Part shown: positions 25,168 through 32,682 of the stretch, in pieces
How positions within the stretch are numbered: the first letter of the stretch is position 1
Layout of the letters: each line of letters starts with the position of its first letter
Source: Frigidibacter oleivorans
GTDB lineage: Bacteria > Pseudomonadota > Alphaproteobacteria > Rhodobacterales > Rhodobacteraceae
Length of the DNA: 64,000 bases
Direction of reading: 5' to 3'
Assembly: GCF_003993775.1 (NCBI RefSeq)
Contig: NZ_RJRZ01000001.1
Location: 1 to 64,000 of the forward strand
Made by a program: the position numbers and the translations under genes
The notes under the pieces: generated by a model
The model's input: only the letters and a program-made list of their open reading frames with translations
Databases searched by the model: none
What the model was told of the DNA's origin: nothing

Positions 25168-25803
25168 ATGTTCACCGGCATCGTCCAGGCCACCGTTCCC
25201 GTGATCTCCGTCACCCGGCATCCCGGCCATATCGCGCTGGTGCTGGACCTGCCGGCGCCGCTGCTGGACGACCTGAAGATCGGCGCCAGCGTCGCGGTCG
25301 AGGGCGTCTGCCTCACGGTGACCGGCATCGACGGCAGCCGCATCGGCTTCGACGCGATGACGGCGACGCTGGACCGCACCAATCTCGGGCGGCTGCAGGC
25401 CGGGGGGCGGGCCAATGTCGAACGCTCGGCGAAGCCTACGGACGAGAATGGCGGCCATGTCGTGTCGGGACACATCTCCTGCACGGCGGAACTGGTGGCG
25501 GTGCAGACCGGGGGCGCCGATGCCTTCCTGCGGTTCCGCGTGCCCGAGGACTGGGCGCGCTACATCTTTCCGCGCGGCTTTCTCGCCGTGAACGGCGCGA
25601 GCCTGACGGTGGCCGAGGCCGAGGGCAACGAGTTCACGATCTACCTGATCCCCGAAACCCTGCGGCAGACCACCTTCCCCGACTATGCGGCGGGCGACCG
25701 GGTGAACATCGAGGTCGAGCAGCAGACGCGGATCACCGTGGACGTGCTGGAACGCACGCTGGAACGGGTGCTGCCGCGGCTGCTGCAGGCGGGGCGCGGC
25801 TAG
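25168..25803 (+). CDS. ribE: Riboflavin synthase alpha chain
   Basis: A 211-residue enzyme dismutating two 6,7-dimethyl-8-ribityllumazine molecules into riboflavin. It has the start MFTGIV and two lumazine-binding repeats: LKIGASVAVEGVCLTVTGID, then GGHVVSGHI in the middle, and FLAVNGASLTVAEAEGNEF in the second repeat. GAAGGAGACCTC precedes ATG 25168. I see no FMN riboswitch in the 208 nt upstream. It stops in a CTAG overlap with the convergent glycerate kinase gene. Other rib genes are outside the window. Confidence 0.95.
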   Translation: MFTGIVQATVPVISVTRHPGHIALVLDLPAPLLDDLKIGASVAVEGVCLTVTGIDGSRIGFDAMTATLDRTNLGRLQAGGRANVERSAKPTDENGGHVVSGHISCTAELVAVQTGGADAFLRFRVPEDWARYIFPRGFLAVNGASLTVAEAEGNEFTIYLIPETLRQTTFPDYAAGDRVNIEVEQQTRITVDVLERTLERVLPRLLQAGRG

Positions 25804-27062
25804 CCGATCAGGATGGCGCGGAAGTCGTTGACATTGGTCAGCGTCGGCCCGGTCACCACCTGCGCCCCGGCGGCGGCGAAGGCGGTATGGGCATCGTTCG
25901 CCGCCAGCGCCGCGCGCGGGTCGATCCCCGCCTTCCGCATCCGGTCCAGCGTGTCGGGGCCGATCAGCGCGCCCGCCACCTCTTCGGCGCCGTCCACGCC
26001 GTCGGTATCGGCGGCCAGCGCGTGGATGCCCGGATGGCCGGCAAGTTCCACCGCCAGCGCCAGCAGGAATTCCACGTTGCGTCCGCCCCGCCCGCCGGGA
26101 TTGCGCAGCGTCACCGTCGTCTCGCCCCCGGACAGCAGGATGCAGGGCCGGGCGAAGGGCTGACCGCGCGTCGCGACCTGACGCGCGATCCCGGCCATCA
26201 CCCGCCCCATCTCGCGCGCCTCGCCTTCCAGCGCGTCGCCGAGGATATGCACCGGAATGCCCGCCGCCCAGCCAAGGGCCGCCGCCGCCTCCAGCGCCAT
26301 CTGCGGCGAGGCGACGATCCGCGCCTCGGCCCCGGCCAGACGCGGGTCGCCGGGTTTCACCGTCTCGGCCTCGGGACGGTCCAGCGCGGCGGCGACGGCG
26401 GGCGGGGGCGCGATGCCATAGCGCGCCAGGACCGCTCGCGCCTCGGCCACCGTCGTCGGGTCCGCCACGGTCGGGCCCGAGGCGATGGTTCCCGGATCGT
26501 CGCCCGGCACGTCCGAGATCATCAGCGTCACCACCCGCGCCGGATGGCAGGCCGCGGCGAGCCGCCCGCCCTTCACCGCCGACAGGTGCCGGCGGACGGT
26601 GTTCATCTCGGCGATGGTGGCGCCCGAGGCCAGCAGCGCCCGGTTCACCGCCTGCTTGTCGGCGAGCGTGACGCCCGGCAGGCCCTGCACCAGCAGCGCC
26701 GAACCGCCGCCCGAGATCAGGCACAGCGCGAGGTCGTCGGGGCCGAGCCCGCGCGCGAGGTCCAGCATCCGCGCCGTCGCCGCCGCGCCCGCCGCATCGG
26801 GCACGGGATGCGCGGCCTCCACCACCTCGATCCGGTCGCAGGGCACGGCATGGCCATGGCGGGTGATGGCCAGCCCCGACAGCGGCCCGTCCCAGACCCG
26901 CTCCACCGCGCGCGCCATCGCCGCCGCGGCCTTGCCCGCCGCCAGCACGACCGTGCGCCCCCCGGGCGGGGCGGGCAGCGCGCCCGGCAGGCAGATCTCC
27001 GGCTGCGCCGCCGCCACCGCCGCGTCGAACATCCGCCGCAGCAGGGCGGCCGCCTCGGTCAT
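25800..27062 (-). CDS. gckA: Glycerate 2-kinase (DUF4147 + MOFRL domains)
   Basis: A 420-residue kinase of the class formerly annotated hydroxypyruvate reductase TtuD/GckA. The N-terminal DUF4147 domain includes VVLAAGKAAAAMARAVE, the CLISGGGSALL loop, MNTVRRHLSAVKGGRLA and MISDVPGDDPGTIASGP. The C-terminal MOFRL domain includes ILLSGGETTVTLRNPG, RNVEFLLALA and ALAADTDGVDG. The product phosphorylates D-glycerate to 2-phosphoglycerate, linking glyoxylate or serine breakdown to glycolysis. Its ATG overlaps the aminotransferase-homologue stop (ATGA), so the two are co-translated. Confidence 0.93.
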   Translation of the reverse strand: MTEAAALLRRMFDAAVAAAQPEICLPGALPAPPGGRTVVLAAGKAAAAMARAVERVWDGPLSGLAITRHGHAVPCDRIEVVEAAHPVPDAAGAAATARMLDLARGLGPDDLALCLISGGGSALLVQGLPGVTLADKQAVNRALLASGATIAEMNTVRRHLSAVKGGRLAAACHPARVVTLMISDVPGDDPGTIASGPTVADPTTVAEARAVLARYGIAPPPAVAAALDRPEAETVKPGDPRLAGAEARIVASPQMALEAAAALGWAAGIPVHILGDALEGEAREMGRVMAGIARQVATRGQPFARPCILLSGGETTVTLRNPGGRGGRNVEFLLALAVELAGHPGIHALAADTDGVDGAEEVAGALIGPDTLDRMRKAGIDPRAALAANDAHTAFAAAGAQVVTGPTLTNVNDFRAILIG

Positions 27063-27973
27063 TCGCCGATGGCCTGGGCGTAGAGCCCGGCGATCTCGCC
27101 CGTCACCACGCCCGGCAGGCCGGTGCCCACCAGCCGCCCGTCGATGCTGCGCACCGGGGTGACGCCGCCCAGGGTGCCGGTGACGAACGCCTCGTCGGCG
27201 GCATAGACCTCGGCCATGGTGAAATCGGCCTCGCGCACCGTCTCGCCCGCCGCGCGCCACAGCGCGATCACCTTGGCCCGGGTGATGCCGTTGAAACAGC
27301 AGGCCCCGGTCGAGGTCCAGAGCTCGCGCCCCCGCAGGATGAAGAAGTTGGTGGAATTGCAGCTGGCGACGAAGCCGCGGTCGTCCAGCATCAGCGCCTC
27401 GTCCGCGCCCATGTCGATGGCCTGGATCAGCGCGCGAATGAAGTTCAGCCGCGAATGCGAGTTCAGCCGCAGGTCGAAGACATCGGGCGTCGAACAGCGG
27501 ATGGCCGAGGTCATCAGCCGCAGCCCCGTCTGCTTGATCGCCGGGTTCGGGCGCTTGTATTCGGCGACGATGACGATGGTTGGGCCGCCGGTAACGAAGC
27601 GCGGGTCCTGGTTGACGGTGGACTTGATGCCCCGGGTGATCATCAGCCGGATATGGACGCCGTCCTCCATGCCGTTGTGGCGCAGCGTCTTCCAGATCTC
27701 CTCGACCAGCGCCGCCGGCGTCAGGCCGATGTCCAGCCGGATGGCGTTCGCGCCCTCGTAGAGCCGGGCCATGTGGTCGTCGATGGCCAGCAGCCGCCCC
27801 TTGACCAGCCGCAGGCCTTCCCACACGCCGTCGCCCAGCACGAAGCCCGCGTCGAAGATCGACACCGTCGCCGCCGCGCGCGGCACGAAGGCGCCATTGA
27901 CGTAGATCTCGACCGTCTCGTTGCGCGGGTCGGCGACGTAGCTTTGCGAACTGGTGCTGCTGTCGGGGGCCAT
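27059..27973 (-). CDS. Class IV aminotransferase homologue lacking the Schiff-base lysine
   Basis: A 304-residue fold-type IV PLP protein related to D-amino acid and branched-chain aminotransferases (VSIFDAGFVLGDGVWEGLRL, IRLMITRG, ADEALMLDDRGFV, NGITRAKVIALW). The position where the family has its PLP lysine (K-x-L-N) reads NSHSRLN (171-177). There is no lysine anywhere from 148 to 233. The Glu that normally pairs with the PLP ring nitrogen is Ser204 (VASCNSTNFF). It may use an unusual chemistry, be a non-catalytic relative, or belong to a divergent subfamily. It is translationally coupled to glycerate kinase, hinting at a serine or glyoxylate role. ATG 27973 is assumed; the GntR gene lies upstream. 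Confidence 0.85.
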   Translation of the reverse strand: MAPDSSTSSQSYVADPRNETVEIYVNGAFVPRAAATVSIFDAGFVLGDGVWEGLRLVKGRLLAIDDHMARLYEGANAIRLDIGLTPAALVEEIWKTLRHNGMEDGVHIRLMITRGIKSTVNQDPRFVTGGPTIVIVAEYKRPNPAIKQTGLRLMTSAIRCSTPDVFDLRLNSHSRLNFIRALIQAIDMGADEALMLDDRGFVASCNSTNFFILRGRELWTSTGACCFNGITRAKVIALWRAAGETVREADFTMAEVYAADEAFVTGTLGGVTPVRSIDGRLVGTGLPGVVTGEIAGLYAQAIGE

Positions 27974-28025
27974 CGGATCCTCTGTCGCGGGGTCAGGCGC
28001 AGAGAACGGGGCCGCGCCGGGCTTG

Positions 28026-28721
28026 TCAACCGGGCGGCACGGTCCCCCGCAGCGCCGCCTCGATCACCCGCAGATGGGCGCGCATCGCGGCGGCGGCGCC
28101 GGCCGCGTCGCCCGCGGCGATCCGGTCCACGATCGCCGCATGCTGGTCGCTGTGCGCGCCGCGAAAGGCCGCCAGCCCGAGCCGGCGATAGACCCGGTCC
28201 CATTCGCGCTGCCAGGCGGCGCGGCGGCGCGCCTCGGACAGGAAGTTCAGAAGGCCGATCAGCACCGGATTGCCCGCGACCGTGGCGACGGCGGCATGGA
28301 AGGCGTCGTCGGTGCGTTCGCCCTCCGCCCGGTCCGCCGCCGCGCGGCCCGCCCGCACCCGCGCGCGCAGATGCGCCACATCCTGCGGTCCGGCCCGGCG
28401 CGCGGCCTCTGCCGCCACGCCGGGTTCGACGACCAGCCGCGCCGCGATCACATCGAGCGGCGAGGCCCCGGCGGCGAGCGTCGCGTCGCGGGGCCGCCGG
28501 TGCGGCGGCGGCTGGCCGCGAAAGGTGCCCTGCCCCACATGCCGCCACAGCTCGCCCCGCGCCTCGAGCGCGGCCAGCGCATGGCGCAGGGTCTGGCGGC
28601 TGCAGCCCAGTTGCCCCGCCAGCACCCGTTCGGGCGGCAGCCGGTCGCCGGCATCGGGCGCGGTCTGGGCCAGCAGGCGGGTCAGCGCCGCCTCGGCTTC
28701 GGCGCGGGGGGTGCGGGGCAT
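28026..28721 (-). CDS. GntR-family (FadR/FCD) transcriptional regulator
   Basis: A 231-residue regulator. The winged-helix HTH is at about 10-68 (LPPERVLAGQLGCSRQTLRHALAALEARGEL) and a helical FCD ligand-binding domain fills the rest (ARLVVEPGVAAEAARRAG, DDAFHAAVATVAGNPVL, DQHAAIVDRIAAGD). FCD regulators usually sense small organic acids or their CoA esters and repress neighbours. It heads the strand leading to the aminotransferase homologue and glycerate kinase and is divergent from a TauE permease. Direct repeats in the divergent promoter region are a plausible target. The effector is not known. Confidence 0.88.
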   Translation of the reverse strand: MPRTPRAEAEAALTRLLAQTAPDAGDRLPPERVLAGQLGCSRQTLRHALAALEARGELWRHVGQGTFRGQPPPHRRPRDATLAAGASPLDVIAARLVVEPGVAAEAARRAGPQDVAHLRARVRAGRAAADRAEGERTDDAFHAAVATVAGNPVLIGLLNFLSEARRRAAWQREWDRVYRRLGLAAFRGAHSDQHAAIVDRIAAGDAAGAAAAMRAHLRVIEAALRGTVPPG

Positions 28722-28747
28722 CGGGCCTCCCGATCGTGGCTGCGGGC

Positions 28748-28768
28748 GCAGACCAAGTTGCAGACCAA
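28748..28768. promoter_or_regulatory. 12-bp-spaced direct repeat GCAGACCAA x2, candidate GntR operator
   Basis: GCAGACCAA occurs at 28748-28756 and again at 28760-28768, a 12-bp period close to one helical turn. It lies in the 92-bp region between the divergent GntR and TauE genes. GntR-type sites are normally palindromic, so this could instead be half-sites or a chance repeat. Confidence 0.35.
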
Positions 28769-28813
28769 TCGCCCCTTGGGCAAGAGGGTGTCGCCCGTCA
28801 TAAGGACCGCCCG

Positions 28814-29560
28814 ATGTTCGACCTGCTGCTTCTGCTTCTCGCCGGCCTCGGCGCCGGCATCCTCAACGCCGTGGCGGGGGGCGGCACCTTCCTGACCTTC
28901 CCCACGCTGATCTGGCTGGGCGTGCCGCCCGTCGCCGCCAATGCCACGGCGACGCTGACCGCGCTGCCCGGCTATTTCGGCAGTGCCTGGGCCTATCGCC
29001 GCGACATGGGGGGCGAGGGCAGCCTCGGGTTGCGGACGATCACGCTGATCTCGGCGCTTGGCGGTGCGGCGGGTGGGCTGTTGCTGATCGTGACGCCGGG
29101 CGACACCTTCCGGGGCATCGTGCCCTGGCTGCTGCTGGCGGCGACGGTCCTGTTCGCGGCTGGGCCCTGGCTGCTGACACAACTGCGCAAGCGCGGCGGC
29201 GGCGATGCGGGGCCCCTGGTCTCGGGCCTCGCGATTTTCGCGGTGTCGGTCTATGGCGGCTATTTCAACGGCGGCCTTGGGATCATGCTGCTGGCGACGC
29301 TGGGCCTGATCGGCCACACGAACCTGCACGGCATGAACGGGCTGAAGAACCTGCTCGCGGCGGTGCTGTCCACGATCTCGGCCGCGGCCTTCGTCATCGC
29401 CGGGCTGATCTTCTGGCGCGAGGCGGCAATCATGGCCGTGGGCACGCTGGCGGGCGGCTATCTGGGCGCGCGGATCAGCCGCCGGATGCGGCGGACCGGG
29501 CCGCTCCGGGCCTTCGTCGTCGCGGTGGGTCTGGCGCTGACGGTGGCCTTCCTGATCTGA
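28814..29560 (+). CDS. TauE/SafE-family sulfite/organic anion permease
   Basis: A 248-residue membrane protein with about eight helices. The two halves carry the family repeat: GAGILNAVAGGGTFLTFPTL and VYGGYFNGGLGIMLLATLGL. TauE/SafE proteins export sulfite, sulfoacetate or similar anions. The substrate is unclear, but its divergent pairing with a FadR-type regulator and a serine/glycerate-type operon makes a small carboxylate possible. ATG 28814 follows ATAAGGACCGCCCG. Confidence 0.85.
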   Translation: MFDLLLLLLAGLGAGILNAVAGGGTFLTFPTLIWLGVPPVAANATATLTALPGYFGSAWAYRRDMGGEGSLGLRTITLISALGGAAGGLLLIVTPGDTFRGIVPWLLLAATVLFAAGPWLLTQLRKRGGGDAGPLVSGLAIFAVSVYGGYFNGGLGIMLLATLGLIGHTNLHGMNGLKNLLAAVLSTISAAAFVIAGLIFWREAAIMAVGTLAGGYLGARISRRMRRTGPLRAFVVAVGLALTVAFLI

Positions 29561-29639
29561 CGGCGCGGTCCCGGCGCGGCGCGGCGCACAACCATCCTGT
29601 CGCGCCCGCCACGGCCCGGGGCTTCACACGCGCATTCAA

Positions 29640-29663
29640 TTCCATTACACATGAAATATGGAA
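29640..29663. promoter_or_regulatory. Inverted repeat over the arsR1 start codon, candidate ArsR operator
   Basis: TTCCAT (29640-29645), 12-nt spacer, ATGGAA (29658-29663). The right arm is the arsR1 start codon itself. No Shine-Dalgarno precedes this ATG, so the mRNA may be leaderless, with repressor binding at the promoter/start region. Part of this sequence resembles the two sites before arsR2. Confidence 0.4.
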
Positions 29664-29990
29664 AAGAATCGCGCCATCTCCTCGCTCGCCGCGCTGGCCC
29701 ATGACCAGCGCATCGACGTGTTCCGGCTGCTGGTGCAGGCCGGCCCCGAGGGCATCCCGGCGGGCGAAATCGCGGCGGCGCTGAAAAGCCCGGCCAACAC
29801 CCTGTCCAACAACCTGCGCATCCTGACCGCCGCGGGGCTGATCCGCTCGGCCCGCGAAGGGCGGTCGATCCGCTATTTCGCCGACATGGACGGGATGCGG
29901 GTGCTGCTGGCCTTCCTGATGCAGGATTGCTGCGGCGGCCGCGCCGAGCTGTGCCAGCCCGTTCTCGACACCATCACCTGCAACTGTTGA
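29658..29990 (+). CDS. arsR: ArsR-family arsenite-responsive repressor
   Basis: A 110-residue ArsR/SmtB winged-helix repressor heading the arsenic operon. The HTH is around EIAAALKSPANTLSNNLRILTAAGLI. The C-terminal part carries Cys91-Cys92, Cys99, Cys108 and Cys110, a probable As(III)/Sb(III) site of the C-terminal type. Start ATG 29658 aligns residue for residue with the second ArsR in this locus (both reach HD at residue 16) and has no visible Shine-Dalgarno. It is separated from the phosphatase-type reductase gene by 8 nt. Expected regulation is derepression by arsenite. Confidence 0.92.
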   Translation: MEKNRAISSLAALAHDQRIDVFRLLVQAGPEGIPAGEIAAALKSPANTLSNNLRILTAAGLIRSAREGRSIRYFADMDGMRVLLAFLMQDCCGGRAELCQPVLDTITCNC

Positions 29991-29998
29991 GGTCCGCC

Positions 29999-30502
29999 AT
30001 GCAACGCCCCTACAACGTGCTGTTCCTCTGCACCGGCAACTCCGCCCGGTCGATCATCGCCGAGGCGATCGTGAACCGCGAAGGCGCGGGCCGGTTCCGC
30101 GGCTTTTCCGCCGGATCGCGCCCCAGGGGCGAGGTGCATCCCTTCACCCTGCAGCTGCTGCAGCGGCTGAACCACGACACAAGCGGCTTCCGGTCGAAAA
30201 GCTGGGACGAATTCGCCGGCCCGGACGCGCCGCAGATGGATTTCGTCTTCACCGTCTGCGATCAGGCGGCGGCCGAGGAATGCCCCTACTGGCCCGGCCA
30301 GCCGATGAGCGCGCATTGGGGCCTGCCCGACCCCGCCGCGGCCACCGGCAACGACGCCGAACGGCACCTGGCCTTCTCCGAAACCTACCGGATGCTGCGC
30401 AACCGGATCTCGATCTTCGTCAACCTGCCGCTCGGCTCGCTCGACCGGCTGTCGCTGCAAAAGCAGCTCGACGACATCGGACGGACCAAGAGCGAGGCAT
30501 GA
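29999..30502 (+). CDS. arsC: Low-molecular-weight phosphatase-type arsenate reductase
   Basis: A 167-residue protein of the LMW protein-tyrosine-phosphatase fold. The P-loop is CTGNSARS with Cys11. Redox cysteines Cys87 and Cys95 (FTVCDQ and ECPYWPG) lie at the spacing seen in thioredoxin-linked ArsC enzymes. It would reduce arsenate to arsenite in the cytoplasm. Its stop overlaps the aquaglyceroporin start (ATGA). Co-occurrence with an unrelated glutaredoxin-type arsC two genes downstream is notable. A phosphatase role cannot be fully excluded. Confidence 0.88.
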   Translation: MQRPYNVLFLCTGNSARSIIAEAIVNREGAGRFRGFSAGSRPRGEVHPFTLQLLQRLNHDTSGFRSKSWDEFAGPDAPQMDFVFTVCDQAAAEECPYWPGQPMSAHWGLPDPAAATGNDAERHLAFSETYRMLRNRISIFVNLPLGSLDRLSLQKQLDDIGRTKSEA

Positions 30503-31167
30503 TCTTCGACCTGAAGCGCCGTCTGGCGGCCGAGGCTCTCGGCACCGCGCTGCTGGTCGGCACCGTCGTCGGGTCGGGCATCATGGCCGATGCGCTGTCG
30601 GGCGACGATGCCGTTTCGCTGCTTGGCAATACCATCCCCACCGGCGCGATCCTGTTCGTGCTGATCACCATCCTCGGGCCGGTGTCGGGGGCGCATTTCA
30701 ACCCGGCGGTGACGCTGGTCTTCGCCCTGCGGCGCGAGATCGCGGTGGGCGCCGCCCTGGCCTATCTGGCGGCGCAGGTGGGGGGCGGCGTTGCGGGCAG
30801 CCTGATCGCCCATGCGATGTTCGACCTGCCCATCGTGCAGATGTCGACGAAGATCCGCACCGGCGGCCCGCAATGGCTGGCCGAGACGGTGGCGACCTTC
30901 GGCCTGGTCGCCACCATCCTCGGCGGGCTGCGGTTCCGTCCCGCGGCGATCCCGGCGCTGGTCGGGCTCTATATCACCGCGGCCTACTGGTTCACCGCCT
31001 CCACCTCTTTCGCCAATCCGGCCGTGGCCATCGCCCGGGCGCTGTCGGACACCTTCGCCGGCATCCGGCCCGTCGATGTGCCGGCCTTCGTCCTGGCCGA
31101 ATGCGGCGGCGCGCTGCTGGCGCTGGCGCTGATCGGCTGGCTGCTTTCCCCACAGGAGACCGAATGA
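30499..31167 (+). CDS. aqpS: Aquaglyceroporin AqpS, arsenite channel
   Basis: A 222-residue MIP-family channel with six helices and two NPA boxes (HFNPAV near 67-71; FANPAV near 171-176). The second NPA is followed by Val176 where most aquaglyceroporins have the pore arginine, a change also associated with AqpS from Sinorhizobium meliloti. In that bacterium the channel lets arsenite out after ArsC reduces arsenate, replacing a pump. The gene order around it here matches that system. Start and stop both overlap neighbours by ATGA. Confidence 0.9.
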   Translation: MIFDLKRRLAAEALGTALLVGTVVGSGIMADALSGDDAVSLLGNTIPTGAILFVLITILGPVSGAHFNPAVTLVFALRREIAVGAALAYLAAQVGGGVAGSLIAHAMFDLPIVQMSTKIRTGGPQWLAETVATFGLVATILGGLRFRPAAIPALVGLYITAAYWFTASTSFANPAVAIARALSDTFAGIRPVDVPAFVLAECGGALLALALIGWLLSPQETE

Positions 31168-31586
31168 CCATCGTCATCCATCACAACCCCGATTGCGGCA
31201 CCTCGCGCAACGTGCTCGACATCATCCGCAAATCCGGGGCCGAGCCCGTGGTGATCGACTATCTGCGGGAAGGCTGGACCCGCCCGCAGCTGCTGGCGCT
31301 GTTCGCCGCGGCCGACCTGACGCCCCGGCAGGCGCTGCGCGAGACGAAGTCGCCGGCCAAGGAACTGGGCCTGCTGGACGAGGATGTGACCGACTCCGCG
31401 ATCCTCGATGCGATGCTGGCCCATCCGGTCCTGGTGAACCGGCCCATCGTCTGTTCGCCGAAGGGCGCGCGCCTCTGCCGCCCGTCGGAAACCGTGCTCG
31501 ACCTGCTGGACAGGCTGCCGCCGGGCCCGCTTTACAAGGAAGACGGCGAGATGATCCTGAACGACCGGGGCGAGCGCGTTGGCTGA
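31164..31586 (+). CDS. arsC: Glutaredoxin-dependent arsenate reductase ArsC
   Basis: A 140-residue thioredoxin-fold arsenate reductase of the E. coli R773 type. The catalytic cysteine is Cys11 in [11 protein letters not shown]. Conserved arginine/lysine contacts appear in [12 protein letters not shown] and [17 protein letters not shown]. It reduces arsenate with glutathione and glutaredoxin, a mechanism different from the LMW enzyme upstream. The start codon overlaps the aqpS stop (ATGA), and the arsH gene starts 8 nt inside its end. Confidence 0.95.
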   Translation: MTIVIHHNPDCGTSRNVLDIIRKSGAEPVVIDYLREGWTRPQLLALFAAADLTPRQALRETKSPAKELGLLDEDVTDSAILDAMLAHPVLVNRPIVCSPKGARLCRPSETVLDLLDRLPPGPLYKEDGEMILNDRGERVG

Positions 31587-32283
31587 TCCGAAGGACGACA
31601 GCTTCCGCCCCGCCGACCCCGCCGCGCTGTTCCCCGCCACCCGCAGCACCCATCTGCCGCGGATCCTGATCCTCTACGGCTCGCTGCGCGCCCGCAGCTT
31701 TTCGCGGCTGGCGGCGGAAGAGGCGGCACGCATCCTCGACCGCCTCGGCGCCGAGGTGCGGTTCTTCGACCCGTCCGGCCTGCCGCTGGTCGATGACGGC
31801 ACCGATGCCACCCATCCCAAGGTGCAGGAACTGCGCGATCTGGTCGGCTGGTGCGAGGGCATGGTCTGGTCCTCGCCCGAACGCCACGGGGCGATGACCG
31901 GACTGATGAAGACGCAGATCGACTGGATCCCGCTGTCGGACGGCGCGGTGCGCCCGACGCAGGGCAAGACGCTGGCGGTGATGCAGGTGTCGGGCGGCAG
32001 CCAGTCGTTCAACGCGGTCAACCAGCTGCGCATCCTCGGGCGCTGGATGCGGCTGCTGACGATCCCGAACCAGTCCTCGATCCCGAAGGCATGGACGGAG
32101 TTCGACGAGGACGGCCGGATGAAGCCCTCGGGCCTCTACGACCGGATCGTGGACGTGATGGAAGAGCTGGTGAAGTTCACCCTGCTGACCCGCGACATCC
32201 GCGACCATCTGGTGGACCGCTATTCCGAACGGGTGGAAACGGCGGCCGACCTGATGCGCCGGGTGAACCAGGGCAACCTGTAG
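31579..32283 (+). CDS. arsH: ArsH NADPH:FMN oxidoreductase
   Basis: A 234-residue flavoprotein. It has [19 protein letters not shown] (FMN phosphate loop), [18 protein letters not shown], and [20 protein letters not shown], all diagnostic of ArsH. ArsH oxidises trivalent organoarsenicals and supports redox resistance. The N-terminus matches other ArsH proteins only if translation starts at TTG 31579, which overlaps the arsC 3' end by 8 nt. GGGGCGAG is the likely ribosome site. Confidence 0.93.
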   Translation: MADPKDDSFRPADPAALFPATRSTHLPRILILYGSLRARSFSRLAAEEAARILDRLGAEVRFFDPSGLPLVDDGTDATHPKVQELRDLVGWCEGMVWSSPERHGAMTGLMKTQIDWIPLSDGAVRPTQGKTLAVMQVSGGSQSFNAVNQLRILGRWMRLLTIPNQSSIPKAWTEFDEDGRMKPSGLYDRIVDVMEELVKFTLLTRDIRDHLVDRYSERVETAADLMRRVNQGNL

Positions 32284-32293
32284 CGGGACGTTA

Positions 32294-32311
32294 TTTCGAT
32301 ACTCATGGAAA
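32294..32311. promoter_or_regulatory. ArsR2 operator candidate, site 1
   Basis: TTTCGATACTCATGGAAA, an imperfect palindrome of the form TTTC-n-AT-n4-AT-n-GAAA, located between arsH and arsR2. Site 2 at 32348-32365 is nearly its reverse complement (TTTCGATATCCATGGAAA when flipped; two differences). The pairing of two such near-identical sites in one small promoter region is unlikely by chance. Confidence 0.55.
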
Positions 32312-32347
32312 GAGCCTTGCGCGGCCGCGCCGCTGCGGCTAGCGCTA

Positions 32348-32365
32348 TTTCCATGGATATCGAAA
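32348..32365. promoter_or_regulatory. ArsR2 operator candidate, site 2, over the arsR2 start codon
   Basis: TTTCCATGGATATCGAAA, with the arsR2 ATG at 32353 inside it. It is the inverted copy of site 1, 54 bp centre to centre. Binding here would directly mask the 5' end of the arsR2 transcript. There is no Shine-Dalgarno, consistent with a leaderless message. Confidence 0.55.
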
Positions 32366-32682
32366 CAGCTACCCGCCAGTTGCGCGCCATCGGCCATGAC
32401 ACCCGGCTGCAACTCTATCGCCTGCTGGTGCGCGCCGGTCCCGGCGGCCTGCCGGTGGGCGAGGTGCAGGCGCGGCTCGGCTTGCCGGGCTCGACCCTGT
32501 CGCATCACCTGCGCCGGCTGGTCGACACCGGGCTGGTCCGGCAGGACCGCCATGGCACCAGCCTGATCTGTACCGCCGTCTACCCGGCGATGCAGGGGCT
32601 GGTGGACTATCTTGCCGGCGAATGCTGCGCCGACGCGCCGGACGCCGAAACCGCAACCGCCCCGCCGGAGCGCGCCGGATGA
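32353..32682 (+). CDS. arsR: Second ArsR-family repressor (ArsR2-type)
   Basis: A 109-residue ArsR protein. HTH around EVQARLGLPGSTLSHHLRRLVDTGLV. Cysteines at 73 and the Cys91-Cys92 pair (GECCAD) fit a metalloid-sensing site of the CC type. ATG 32353 is preferred over the in-frame ATG 32305 because it gives the same N-terminal length as arsR1. The stop overlaps the arsK start (ATGA), so regulator and transporter are co-translated. It is expected to repress arsR2-arsK, and perhaps arsH read-through, until arsenite is present. Confidence 0.9.
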   Translation: MDIETATRQLRAIGHDTRLQLYRLLVRAGPGGLPVGEVQARLGLPGSTLSHHLRRLVDTGLVRQDRHGTSLICTAVYPAMQGLVDYLAGECCADAPDAETATAPPERAG

